A stretch of DNA of 64,000 nt from Lentzea californiensis. Its GTDB lineage: Bacteria > Actinomycetota > Actinomycetes > Mycobacteriales > Pseudonocardiaceae. Both the position numbers and the translations under genes were made by a program. Under the pieces are notes generated by a model. It saw nothing but the letters and a program-made list of their open reading frames with translations, searched no databases and was not told the origin of the DNA. Of this stretch, positions 9,489 through 17,957 are shown piece by piece (within the stretch, counting starts at the first letter, position 1; each line of letters begins with the position of its first letter). The stretch spans positions 372,001 to 436,000 of the forward strand of contig NZ_JANBBE010000004.1 of NCBI RefSeq assembly GCF_024648825.1. Reading direction: 5' to 3'.

Positions 9489-10381
9489 GTCGCAGAGCAC
9501 TTCCGTACCGCACGCCGGGCGACGAGGCCGTCAAGGCACAGCAGTGGATGCTTGTCGTAGACGGTGAGAGCGTCGACCTGCCAGAGGCGTTGCCGGACTG
9601 GGATTACCAGATGAGCCTCAGACTCAGGAACGAGGTTCATGTCGACCTGGACGCCGTGTACTCGTCGACAGGATTGTCACCGGAAGCCCGGTTGTCGCTC
9701 GTGGTCGTGTGGACCGCGACCGGATCAGGTCTGCGTGGGACGGCCCAGCGGGCCTCCCTGTCCGGAGGAGGGGCCCACAACGTCGTCCTGGACATCGAAC
9801 TGTCCGGTACCCAGTTGGGAGGGCTGCTCACCCTCGACACGCAGCTGGTACTCGCAGAAGCGCAGGAGACCGGTTCGATCGCGGCTCCACGCCGCGGTGG
9901 TTCGGTGTTGTGGACGAACAAACGCGCCCTGCACCTCCAAGGCGACGCACCGCAGTTCCCCATCGCCGTGGTCGACTTCGCGTCCACGCCGCTCCCTGCC
10001 GATGCCGCGTGGCACGTGCAGCTCAGCGAAGAGTTGAACACCGCCACGATGGGAGCCTTGCTCCTGCTCGTCAACGAACAGAAGAAGGCGGTGGTGGCCG
10101 CCTTCCAGAACGCCGCGTCGCCCAGGGCGATCGACAAGGTGTACCTGTCCGCGGCGTACGCCGACATCGCCAGAACCATGATCGAGCACGCGATAGCGGA
10201 CCCGGACTTCAGCGAGGAGAGCGACTACGCGGAGGACAGCCTGGGCGCGACGCTCCAGAACCTGCTGTCCAACCTCTTCCCGCACACATCTGTTCAGCAT
10301 CTTCGCCGACGACGTGACCAGGCCCCGAGCCTCTTCGCGTCCGAGATTCAGGCCGCCGTGAGCATCTTCGAGGAGGCGTGA
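9485..10381 (+). CDS. defence-operon protein of unknown function
   Basis: 298 residues, GTG start overlapping the ATPase stop by 4 nt (GTGA). No motif recognised. Hydrophobic-alternating segments suggest a beta-rich N-terminal two thirds, with a more helical, acidic C-terminal part (EESDYAEDS near residue 240). There is no signal peptide or membrane segment, so it is cytoplasmic. Strict translational coupling to the ATPase upstream and the next gene downstream implies that it is a stoichiometric partner of the system. It might be a specificity or adaptor subunit, but that is inference only. Confidence 0.8.
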   Translation: MSRRALPYRTPGDEAVKAQQWMLVVDGESVDLPEALPDWDYQMSLRLRNEVHVDLDAVYSSTGLSPEARLSLVVVWTATGSGLRGTAQRASLSGGGAHNVVLDIELSGTQLGGLLTLDTQLVLAEAQETGSIAAPRRGGSVLWTNKRALHLQGDAPQFPIAVVDFASTPLPADAAWHVQLSEELNTATMGALLLLVNEQKKAVVAAFQNAASPRAIDKVYLSAAYADIARTMIEHAIADPDFSEESDYAEDSLGATLQNLLSNLFPHTSVQHLRRRRDQAPSLFASEIQAAVSIFEEA

Positions 10382-11166
10382 TGAGCCGCCTTTATCCCCG
10401 CCTTCTGCCCTGGCACGCCAAGGCACTCCACAACGAGTACCGCGATCTGGACCTGCCCGAACTCACCCTGCGCCATGACGTGACCCACCTCTCTGCCGTG
10501 TTCGTGGCAACAGGTGGAGACCGTGTCGGCTCAGCCGAGCTCACCGCACTACGGACCAAGGTGGTCGGACTGGCCACAGAGGCGGGCTATCCAGGCGCGT
10601 CCGATCAGGCCGCCCGAGCCAGCTTCGACCTGGCCCTTGCGGAGATGTTGCACAGCGAGATGGGGCTGGTGCCGGCAGAAGCGGCGTCCGGAGACGTCTG
10701 GGCATTCCTGTCGCTGGTGCTCCTCCCGGATGTCGCCTACTGGCGTTATCCGGCCCCAGGTCCTGACCGCGTACAGGCGTCCGACATCACCCGTCACGTG
10801 TTTGGTCGGCTCTGGTGGCGGGCGCACCTCGTCCACGATCCGAGCGAGCAGGACCCCTACGCGGCACTGGCGATTCTGGGAGAAGCCGCGTTCGACCAGA
10901 TCTACGCTCGCCGCAAAGCGTTGGGCGGGAGCCCTTACCTGGTGAAGGCAATTCTGCGGGTGTGGGGTGGGCTGGAGCGCAGCGGCGTGAGCGAGCGTGA
11001 GGTTCTTCGCGACTTCCTGAAGCGTTTGCTCAGGCTCGCGCCGTTCATGTGCTTCGAGGCGATGGAGGACAGCCAGCTGGATGCTGAGTTGGTGCGTGCC
11101 GCACACGACAGTGTTCTGGCTCTGCGCGAGAAGAAGCGGCGTGAGCTTGAGATGGCGGGCGTCTAG
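10381..11166 (+). CDS. last gene of the defence operon (tentatively DUF6339-like)
   Basis: 261 residues from ATG 10381, preceded by GAGGAGG; an in-frame GTG lies one codon earlier. The start overlaps the previous stop. The protein is helical, with a conserved-looking DVWAFLSLVLLPDVAYWRY segment and RLWWRAHLVHDP. This pattern resembles the DUF6339 family that I associate with Z1/GHKL restriction operons; the family name is from memory and unverified. No catalytic motif is seen. A perfect palindrome follows 2 bp after the stop. Confidence 0.75.
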   Translation: MSRLYPRLLPWHAKALHNEYRDLDLPELTLRHDVTHLSAVFVATGGDRVGSAELTALRTKVVGLATEAGYPGASDQAARASFDLALAEMLHSEMGLVPAEAASGDVWAFLSLVLLPDVAYWRYPAPGPDRVQASDITRHVFGRLWWRAHLVHDPSEQDPYAALAILGEAAFDQIYARRKALGGSPYLVKAILRVWGGLERSGVSEREVLRDFLKRLLRLAPFMCFEAMEDSQLDAELVRAAHDSVLALREKKRRELEMAGV

Positions 11167-11168
11167 AT

Positions 11169-11208
11169 GTGGAGAGGGTCTGCCGTCATGACGGCAGACC
11201 CTCTCCAC
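11169..11208. terminator. perfect 40-bp palindrome, probable bidirectional terminator
   Basis: Left arm 11169-11188 (GTGGAGAGGGTCTGCCGTCA) is exactly complementary to right arm 11189-11208, with no spacer. It begins 2 bp after the stop of the last defence gene and lies 14 bp from the 3' end of the convergent tRNA-Arg gene, so a bidirectional terminator is the simplest reading. No T-run follows on either side. Confidence 0.75.
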
Positions 11209-11222
11209 GTACCACTTACCAG

Positions 11223-11295
11223 CGCCCCTGGCAGGATTCGAACCTGCGACCTCGGGATTAGAAGTCCCTCGCTCTCTCCACTGAGCTACAGAGGC
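11223..11295 (-). tRNA. tRNA-Arg (anticodon TCT)
   Basis: 73 nt. On the minus strand the acceptor arm GCCTCTG pairs with CAGGGGC (one G-U), the D arm contains TAGCTCAGTGGAGAG, the anticodon loop reads CTTCTAA giving anticodon TCT (reads AGA), and the T arm is GCAGGTTCGAATCCTGC. The CCA end is not encoded. Its 3' end faces the defence island, the usual orientation for integration at tRNA genes. Confidence 0.95.
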
Positions 11296-11424
11296 TGGAG
11301 GGGTGCGAAGGCCGCCACGAAGTGCGACCACCGGTGCCCCCACCGGACACATCGTCCGAAGTCGATCGACTGTTTCGGCCCTACGTCCAAACGGGTTACG
11401 AAAACTGTCTAAACGTGACACGGA

Positions 11425-12504
11425 TCACTTTCGTGGGGCCGTTGAGGCTCTCTCCACGAGGGAAACGTCGAGTCTCGTTGGCCGTGGCGGTCTTCCGCCG
11501 GCCAGTAATTTCAGTGCCAGCTCGCCGGCTCTGCGGCCCTTGTCAGCCAGGGGTTGACGCACGGTAGTCAACGGCGGGTCGCTGTAGGCCGCTTCGGGGA
11601 CGTCGTCGAAGCCGACGATCGAGATGTCTCCCGGGACGGTGAGCGTCAGGTCTCGGGCTGCTTGGAGGGCTCCGAAGGCCAGTTGGTCGGACGTGCACAG
11701 CAAAGCGCTCGGGCGCGGCGTGCGGGTGAGTAGCCACCGCGCGCCTAGACGTCCGAGTTCGCGATCACTGCCGCGGGCCTCCCACACCGGAACATTGTCC
11801 GGTTCCACCCCGGCTTTTTCCAAAGTGTCGAGGTAGCCGCCCAGGCGGTCTCGGCTCACTCGGAACGGCACGGCCGAACGGCGCTCGTGTGAGACCGGTC
11901 CGGATAGGCCGTCCGGGTGCAGTGCGAACGTCAGGATGCCGAACCTGAGGTGTCCCAGGGCGAGGAGGTGTGCCGCGGCCGCGCATGTGCCGGTGTAGTC
12001 CTGCACCTCTACTCGCGCTGAGTCCGGCAGCACCGGCTGGTCGATCACCACCAGCGGCAGTCCGCGGGCGGCGACGGCGTCGAACGCCGGGGCGGAGTCG
12101 GGTAGTGAGTAGGCGACCATCACGTCTGCCTGTGCGCGCGACACGATCGATGGACGCGGACCGCCCGTGGAGTCGCCTGGCATCAGCACGAGGCTGTGGT
12201 CGTGGCCGTCGACGGTCTGGGCCAGGCCGTCGAGCACGATCGAGAGCGCCGGGTCCGAGAACGCGCCGGACAGGCCCTGCGGCAGCATGAAACCCACGGC
12301 GGCGGACGAACGGGTCGCGAGTGAGCGGGCCACCGGGTCGGGGCCCGAGTAGCCGAGGGAACGCGCTGTCTCGAGGATGCGTTCGCGCAGTGTCGACGAC
12401 AGCTGATCAGGCCGGTTGTACGCGTTCGACACCGTTGCCCTGGAGACCCCGACGGCTGCGGCGACGGTGTCCAGCGTCGGCCTGCGTCGGCGGTCGGAGT
12501 CCAC
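11425..12504 (-). CDS. LacI-family transcriptional regulator
   Basis: 359 residues from GTG 12504. The N-terminal helix-turn-helix is PTLDTVAAAVGVSRATVSNAYN, with the hinge region SLGYSGPDPVARSLATRSS after it, then a periplasmic-binding-protein-like sugar or small-ligand domain ending in the usual VPGDISIVGFDDVPEA block. A -10-like TACGAT lies 6 nt before the GTG, pointing to a leaderless message; an ATG at 12537 is an alternative start. The palindrome between this gene and the divergent exporter is a typical LacI-family operator, so it probably represses both. Ligand unknown. Confidence 0.92.
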   Translation of the reverse strand: MDSDRRRRPTLDTVAAAVGVSRATVSNAYNRPDQLSSTLRERILETARSLGYSGPDPVARSLATRSSAAVGFMLPQGLSGAFSDPALSIVLDGLAQTVDGHDHSLVLMPGDSTGGPRPSIVSRAQADVMVAYSLPDSAPAFDAVAARGLPLVVIDQPVLPDSARVEVQDYTGTCAAAAHLLALGHLRFGILTFALHPDGLSGPVSHERRSAVPFRVSRDRLGGYLDTLEKAGVEPDNVPVWEARGSDRELGRLGARWLLTRTPRPSALLCTSDQLAFGALQAARDLTLTVPGDISIVGFDDVPEAAYSDPPLTTVRQPLADKGRRAGELALKLLAGGRPPRPTRLDVSLVERASTAPRK

Positions 12505-12548
12505 GGACGCATCGTATGCGAGAGATCGCACCCCCATCGCTGGCGCTG

Positions 12549-12562
12549 CTGAAGCGCTTCAG
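12549..12562. promoter_or_regulatory. LacI-type operator
   Basis: CTGAAGCGCTTCAG, a perfect 14-bp palindrome with the central CG pair characteristic of LacI/GalR-family sites. It lies 2 bp before the first possible ATG of the exporter gene and about 45 bp before the regulator start, so one bound dimer could silence both genes. Confidence 0.75.
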
Positions 12563-12564
12563 TC

Positions 12565-13740
12565 ATGCTGGAGCGCATGTCCCCACGCCTGGCCACGTTC
12601 GTCGTCTTCCTCTTGAACGGCGCTGTCTTCGGCACCTGGGCCTCCCGCGTGCCCGCGCTCGCGCAACAGACCGGCGCGGAGGTGGGCAGCCTCGGCCTGG
12701 CGTTGCTCGGGGCGAGCGCCGGTCTGGCGTTCACGGCACCGCTGGCGGCACGGATCTGCGCGGTCTACGGGTCGCGTGGGGTCCTGATAGCGAGCAGCCT
12801 CCTCAGTCCGCTGCTTCTGCCCGTGCTCGCGTTGTCGCAGTCACCGCTGCAGTTCGGACTGACGCTTATCGCGCTGGGAGCGAGCGTCGCGGCGATGGAC
12901 GTGTCGATGAACATCGCCGCGGTCGTCGTCGTCCGCGCCTTGCAACGGCCGCTGATGCCGCAGTTCCACGCCGGCTTCAGCGTGGGCGGGCTCATCGGGT
13001 CGCTGGGCAGCGCCGCGGCCGCTCAGGCGCACTGGACGCCCATGAAGCACTTCGTCCTGGCGGCGGTTGCCGGCGTGCTGGTGACCGCGCTCATCGCCAA
13101 GAGCATCCCCGGAGGAGTAGGGGAGCGTCATAGGGAAGAAGTCACCGAACGAGCGAACGTGCTCAAGAGCCCTGTCCTCTGGCTGTTGGCGAGCGTCGCG
13201 CTGTGCAGTGCCATCGCGGAAGGGGCGGCGGCGGACTGGTCGGCGTTGTTCATGGTGCGTGAGCGTGGAATGGGCGACGCGGCGGGCGCATACGCCTATG
13301 CGGGCTTCTCCGTCACGATGGCGCTCTCACGGTGGTTCGGCGAACCGATCCAACGGCGTCTGGGCCCGCACCGCCTGCTCGCCGCGGGTGGAGGCCTGGC
13401 CGCGACGGGGCTGGCGCTCGCGGTGGTCGTCCCGTTCCCCGCGGCCGGCTACGTCGGGTTCGGCCTGGCCGGGCTGGGGCTCGCGTTCTCGTTCCCCGTG
13501 GTCATGGACCTCGCGAGCGAGATCGGCAAGCGTGCGGACGGCAGCGGTGGCGAGCGTGAGCTCGGGCTGGTGACGACGATCGCCTACACCGGGTTCCTCG
13601 CGGGGCCGCCGATCGTGGGCGGGCTCGCGCACGTCAGCTCTCTCGTGGTCTCACTCGGGTTCGTGGCGCTCGTCACGGCGCTGATCATTCCTACGACCTT
13701 GCTGGCCAGGAGGGCTGCTAGGCAGGCGGCATCCGTTTGA
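12565..13740 (+). CDS. MFS transporter
   Basis: 391 residues with about 12 hydrophobic helices. The opening TFVVFLLNGAVFGTWASRVP and the helix-2/3 region with RICAVYGSRG resemble the fucose-permease/YbjJ-like branch of the major facilitator superfamily, which includes sugar carriers and drug-like exporters. Start is ATG 12565 or 12577; the second has GGAG only 3 nt upstream. The operator at 12549-12562 puts it under the divergent LacI regulator, which favours a sugar or sugar-like substrate (inference). Its 3' end overlaps the convergent lipoprotein gene by 23 bp. Confidence 0.88.
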   Translation: MLERMSPRLATFVVFLLNGAVFGTWASRVPALAQQTGAEVGSLGLALLGASAGLAFTAPLAARICAVYGSRGVLIASSLLSPLLLPVLALSQSPLQFGLTLIALGASVAAMDVSMNIAAVVVVRALQRPLMPQFHAGFSVGGLIGSLGSAAAAQAHWTPMKHFVLAAVAGVLVTALIAKSIPGGVGERHREEVTERANVLKSPVLWLLASVALCSAIAEGAAADWSALFMVRERGMGDAAGAYAYAGFSVTMALSRWFGEPIQRRLGPHRLLAAGGGLAATGLALAVVVPFPAAGYVGFGLAGLGLAFSFPVVMDLASEIGKRADGSGGERELGLVTTIAYTGFLAGPPIVGGLAHVSSLVVSLGFVALVTALIIPTTLLARRAARQAASV

Positions 13741-14242
13741 GCGCTTCCCGGCGGATCGGCTCCAGCGCCTTGCTCGCCGTGCTCTCGGTGGCGTCGCCGC
13801 CCATGCCGACGGCGACCAGCAACGACTCGTCGCGCGTCACGGCGATGGTGGCCGTGCACACCATGTCCTTGTCCGAGGACGGCCGGGAGCAGCTGAGCCA
13901 CGTGGCGTGCTTGGCGGTCTCGATCTCGCGCCCGTCCGCCTGGGACTTCTTCGACTCGTCGAACGACCGGTAGGGCACCGCCACCATCACGTACGGGCCC
14001 TCGTTGAGCGTGTACAGGCACGAGTTCGCCAACTCGGTCCGCGGCACGGGCTTGAACTTCAGCGTGCCGAGCGGCTTGAGGTCCTTCTCCGTCACCAGGG
14101 CGCACGGGTCGACGCCGGCGGTCTTGCGCGGCGTCTCGATGGCGAGCGGCGGAAGCGGTGCCGCGATGGGTTCGCCCTGGATGGAGTACGTGCAACCGGT
14201 CAGCGGAAGCAGCACGAGCAGGAGAAGGACAGAACGTCTCAC
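13718..14242 (-). CDS. DUF3558-type lipoprotein
   Basis: 174 residues from GTG 14242. A short signal peptide (VRRSVLLLLVLLPLTG) ends in the lipobox LTGC, so Cys 17 would be lipidated and the protein anchored outside the membrane. The mature part has the DPCALVTEKDL motif and spaced cysteines typical of DUF3558, a family of actinobacterial surface lipoproteins of unknown role. A -10-like TAGTGT lies 8 nt upstream of the GTG. It is divergent from the copper/CtaG gene 35 bp away. Confidence 0.85.
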   Translation of the reverse strand: MRRSVLLLLVLLPLTGCTYSIQGEPIAAPLPPLAIETPRKTAGVDPCALVTEKDLKPLGTLKFKPVPRTELANSCLYTLNEGPYVMVAVPYRSFDESKKSQADGREIETAKHATWLSCSRPSSDKDMVCTATIAVTRDESLLVAVGMGGDATESTASKALEPIRREALKRMPPA

Positions 14243-14277
14243 ACGGCGCAACACTAGAGGGTCGTAGGCTCCGGGGC

Positions 14278-16209
14278 GTGGCAATCGAACGCTCCACCAG
14301 AACGGGTTTGGTGCCCCTCGTCGTCATCGGCTTCGCAGTGGCGGCCATCGCGGCCGTCGTGCTGAGCTCGTTCGAGAGCGACCCCCCAGCCGGGGTGCAG
14401 ATCGTGCGAGTGCTGACCGAGATGGGCGCGGTGGTGACCATCGGCTCGTTGTTGCTGGCGGCGTTCCTCGTGCCACCGCAGAAGTCCGGCACTCTCGCAG
14501 CGGACGGCTACGCCGCGATGCGCACCGCCGGGTGGTTCGCGCTCGTGTGGCTCGTGGGCGCCCTGTTGTCAGTGCCGTTCACCACAGCGGCCGCGATCGA
14601 CCGTCCGGTGAGCTCGTTCAGCTTCAGCCAGATGATCGCGACGGCGATGCTGCTGGAGCAGTCGAAGGCGTGGCTCCTGACGGCGATCATCGTGGCGTTG
14701 CTCGCACTGGGCTGCCGTCTGGTGCTGTCGTGGGGATGGACGACGGTCCTGCTGTTCGGTGCCATCTTCGCGTTGGTCCCGGTCGCGGTCACAGGACACT
14801 CGTCGTCCGGCGGCTCGCACGACATGGCGACCAACAGCCTGTTGTTCCACCTCGTCGCCGCGGTGCTGTGGGTGGGTGGCTTGATCGCGTTGCTCGCGCA
14901 CGGCAGGCGTGGCGGCGCGCACCTCCCTCTCGCCGCGACGAGGTTCTCGAAGATCGCGCTGGTCTGCTGGATCGTGATGGCCGTCTCGGGTGTGGTGAAC
15001 GCGCTGGTGCGCATCACACCGGCCGACCTCGTGACGTCCACGTACGGCTGGCTGACGCTCGGCAAGCTGGCGTGCCTGCTGCTGCTCGGCGTGTTCGGCT
15101 ACTTCCAGCGCGAACGCGGTGTGAAGGGCGTGGTCGACGGCAAGCCGCACGCGTTGCTCAAGCTCGCCGGTCTCGAAGTCCTGCTGATGATGTTCACCAT
15201 CGGCCTGGCCGTGGCGCTGGCCCGCACGCCTCCTCCCGGCGGCAGCACCGAGCTGCCCAGCCGCACGGAGATCGCGATCGGCTACGACCTCGACGGCCCG
15301 CCGACGCTCGCGGCCATCCTGTTCGACTGGCGCTTCGACCTGGTCTTCGGCACCGCGGCGCTGGCTCTCGCGCTGCTCTACGTCCTGGGCGTGCGCAGGC
15401 TGACCAAGCGCGGTGACAAGTGGCCGGTGGGCCGGACCGTCGCGTGGCTGTGCGGGTGTTTCTCGCTGTTGTTCGCGACGTCGTCGGGCATGGGCCGGTA
15501 CTCGCCCGCGATGTTCAGCGTGCACATGGAGGCGCACATGGTGCTGTCCATGCTGACGCCGATCCTGTTCGTCCTCGGTGGACCGGTCACGCTGGCGTTG
15601 CGCGCGCTGCCGGTCAACAAGGAGGTGCCGGGGCCGCGGGAGTGGGTGCTGGCCTTCGTGCACTCACCGGTCGCGCGGCTGCTGACGAACCCCTTCGTGG
15701 CGCTGGCCTTGTTCGTCGGTTCCTTCTACGCCCTGTACTTCTCGGGACTCTTCGAGGCCGCGCTGCCGTTCCACTGGGCGCACCTCGCGATGAACGCGCA
15801 CTTCATCCTCGCGGGCTACGTCTTCTACTGGCCCGTGATCGGCGTGGACCCGTCGCCGAACAAGCTGCCGCCGCTCGGCCGGTTGGGGCTGCTGTTCGCG
15901 TCGATCCCGTTCCACGCGTTCTTCGGCGTCGTGCTGATGAGCTCCGCGAACGTCATCGGCGAGCAGTTCTACCGCGGCCTCGCGTTGCCGTGGGTGCAGA
16001 ACCTGCTGGAGGACCAGCGGCTCGGTGGCGGCATCGCGTGGGCCGCGGGCGAGATCCCGTTGCTGGTGGTCATGGTCGCCCTGCTCACGCAGTGGGCGCG
16101 GCAGGACGGCCGTGACGCGAAGCGGTACGACCGCAAGGCCGACTCCGATGGAGGAGCCGACCTCGAGGCTTACAACGCGATGCTGAAGAAGATTGCCGGA
16201 AAGGGTTAG
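14278..16209 (+). CDS. CopD-CtaG fusion: copper resistance D domain plus cytochrome c oxidase assembly domain
   Basis: 643 residues with many membrane helices. The first half (to about residue 340) has the CopD pattern, including AVTGHSSSGGSHDMATNSLLFHLVAAVLW with putative copper-binding His residues. The second half carries the CtaG (caa3 type) pattern: MGRYSPAMFSVHMEAHMVLSMLTP and FALHW-like FHWAHLAMNAHFILAGY. Such fusions are common in actinobacteria and are thought to move copper for oxidase assembly. GTG 14278 is 7 nt after a -10-like TAGGCT, suggesting a leaderless message. Confidence 0.9.
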   Translation: MAIERSTRTGLVPLVVIGFAVAAIAAVVLSSFESDPPAGVQIVRVLTEMGAVVTIGSLLLAAFLVPPQKSGTLAADGYAAMRTAGWFALVWLVGALLSVPFTTAAAIDRPVSSFSFSQMIATAMLLEQSKAWLLTAIIVALLALGCRLVLSWGWTTVLLFGAIFALVPVAVTGHSSSGGSHDMATNSLLFHLVAAVLWVGGLIALLAHGRRGGAHLPLAATRFSKIALVCWIVMAVSGVVNALVRITPADLVTSTYGWLTLGKLACLLLLGVFGYFQRERGVKGVVDGKPHALLKLAGLEVLLMMFTIGLAVALARTPPPGGSTELPSRTEIAIGYDLDGPPTLAAILFDWRFDLVFGTAALALALLYVLGVRRLTKRGDKWPVGRTVAWLCGCFSLLFATSSGMGRYSPAMFSVHMEAHMVLSMLTPILFVLGGPVTLALRALPVNKEVPGPREWVLAFVHSPVARLLTNPFVALALFVGSFYALYFSGLFEAALPFHWAHLAMNAHFILAGYVFYWPVIGVDPSPNKLPPLGRLGLLFASIPFHAFFGVVLMSSANVIGEQFYRGLALPWVQNLLEDQRLGGGIAWAAGEIPLLVVMVALLTQWARQDGRDAKRYDRKADSDGGADLEAYNAMLKKIAGKG

Positions 16210-16226
16210 CGCAGCAAGGACACGAA

Positions 16227-17024
16227 TCAGACGGACAGCGGGCGGCGGAATCCGCGGACCGCGAAGAACGCGCCGATCGCCGCGATCGCGCCGCTCGTGA
16301 CCAGTGCGCCGAGCACCCCCGTGACGGGGTGGGCGAGCGCCAGGCTGCGGGCGGCGTCGACCGCGTAGGTCAGCGGGTTGACCTTCGCGATCGCCTGCAG
16401 CCAGCCCGGCAGGCCGTTGACCGGCACGAACGCGCTGGACGCGAACATCAGCGGGAACATCGCCAGGAAGCCGACGGTCTGCATGAGCTCGGCCTTGCGC
16501 ACCCACGCGGCGATCGCGATGAACACCCAGCTCAGCGCCCAGCCGACGACCAGTGCCAGGCCCAGCGCGGCGAGGGTGCCGAGCATGCCGCCGTCCGGCC
16601 GGAACCCGAACACCAGGATTCCGAACGCGATCATCAGCACCAGCTGGAACGCCGTGCGGACGGCGTCGGACAGGTTGCGCGCCAACAGAACCGTGCTCGG
16701 GCGGATGGGCAGCGAACGGAACCGTGCGAGCACACCGTTCGACATGTCCTGCACGAGCCCGATGCCGGACGCGAGAGAGGACTGCATCGCGGTGTTCACG
16801 AGGATCGCGGGCAGCAGGTAGTTGATGTAACTCATGCCCGGCGGGAAGTTCGCCGTGGACGTGATGCTGCCGAAGATCTGGCTGAACAGCGTCAGCATGA
16901 TCAACGGCTGCAGGATGCTGAAGAAGACGAGAGCGGGCGTGCGCAGCAGTGCGCGCAGAGAACGGCCAGTCAGCACGAGGACTTGCGTCGGGTAGCTGCT
17001 TCCGTGCCAGGTCAAAGTCGCCAT
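16227..17024 (-). CDS. ABC-2 type transporter permease (DrrB-like)
   Basis: 265 residues, six predicted helices. The amphipathic entry segment VLTGRSLRALLRTPALVFFSILQPLIMLTLF and the NPLTYAVDAARSLAL motif near the end are typical of daunorubicin-resistance DrrB permeases. The gene lies 9 nt after the ATP-binding gene on the same strand and completes an exporter cassette controlled by the TetR gene upstream. Likely role is efflux of a hydrophobic compound or lipid; the substrate is not evident. Confidence 0.92.
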   Translation of the reverse strand: MATLTWHGSSYPTQVLVLTGRSLRALLRTPALVFFSILQPLIMLTLFSQIFGSITSTANFPPGMSYINYLLPAILVNTAMQSSLASGIGLVQDMSNGVLARFRSLPIRPSTVLLARNLSDAVRTAFQLVLMIAFGILVFGFRPDGGMLGTLAALGLALVVGWALSWVFIAIAAWVRKAELMQTVGFLAMFPLMFASSAFVPVNGLPGWLQAIAKVNPLTYAVDAARSLALAHPVTGVLGALVTSGAIAAIGAFFAVRGFRRPLSV

Positions 17025-17033
17025 GAGTTCCCC

Positions 17034-17957
17034 CTAGTTCGCAGCGAGAGTGAGGTAGACGTCGTCCAGAGTTGGCTCCTTGAGGCCGATTTCGTGCGCC
17101 TCCAAGCCGTTGTCGTCCAACGCGCGCACGACTGTCGCAAGGTCGCGTGACGCGCTGACGGGGGTCGTGAGCGTGAGGCCTTCGGCGACCGGGTTGAGCC
17201 CCACGGAGCCGATGGCCTTCAGCGCGATGTCCACTTCGGACACCGAGTCGAGTGTGACGGTGACCGTGCGCTGGCCGACCTGGGCCTTCAGTTCGGCGCT
17301 CGTGCCGGACGCGACGACCTTCCCGTGTGACAGCACGGTGATCGAGTCGGCCAGGCGGTCGGCCTCGTCCAGGTACTGGGTCGTGAGCAGCACGGTCGTG
17401 CCGTCCGCGACGAGCTTCTCGACGATCTCCCACATCGCGAGGCGGCTGGCCGGGTCGAGACCGGTGGTCGGCTCGTCCAGGAACAGCACCTCGGGGTTGC
17501 CGACCAGCGACGCGGCCAGGTCGAGACGCCGCCGCATGCCGCCGGAGTAGATCTTGGCGTTGCGCTTGGCGGCGTCGACGAGGTCGAACTGCTCCAGCAG
17601 GTCGTCCGCGCGCGAGTGGGCCTGCCTGCGGCTGGCGCCGAGCAGGCGGGCGATCAGGACGAGGTTGTCGTGGCCGCTGAGCTGCTCGTCGACGGCGGCG
17701 AACTGGCCGGTCAGGCCGATGCGGCTGCGGACCTCGTGGCTCTGCTTCACGACGTCGAACCCCGCGACCCTCGCGGTGCCGCTGGACGGGGGCAGCATCG
17801 TGGTGAGCAGGTTGACCAGCGTGGTCTTGCCGGCGCCGTTGTGGCCGAGCAGGCCGAGGACGGAGCCCTTCTTCGCGGTGACGCTCACGCCGTCGAGGGC
17901 GTTCACGTCGCCGAACTTCTTGCTCACCTCGTGGGCTTCGATCATGAGCTCAGACAT
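17034..17957 (-). CDS. ABC transporter ATP-binding protein (DrrA-like)
   Basis: 307 residues. Walker A LGHNGAGKTT (about 37-46), signature YSGGMRRRLDL, Walker B VLFLDEPTTGLDP and the C-terminal DrrA-type extension ending in GLKEPTLDDVYLTL are all present. ATG 17957 has a strong GGGGGA box and overlaps the TetR stop by 8 bp, so translation is coupled. It powers the permease encoded next. Confidence 0.95.
   Translation of the reverse strand: MSELMIEAHEVSKKFGDVNALDGVSVTAKKGSVLGLLGHNGAGKTTLVNLLTTMLPPSSGTARVAGFDVVKQSHEVRSRIGLTGQFAAVDEQLSGHDNLVLIARLLGASRRQAHSRADDLLEQFDLVDAAKRNAKIYSGGMRRRLDLAASLVGNPEVLFLDEPTTGLDPASRLAMWEIVEKLVADGTTVLLTTQYLDEADRLADSITVLSHGKVVASGTSAELKAQVGQRTVTVTLDSVSEVDIALKAIGSVGLNPVAEGLTLTTPVSASRDLATVVRALDDNGLEAHEIGLKEPTLDDVYLTLAAN

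Noticed and set aside
1..11295. Attachment-site repeat of the tRNA-Arg 3' end at the far border of the island
   Set aside because: I searched by eye for the T-arm/acceptor sequence before the island and found none; no integrase gene is present.
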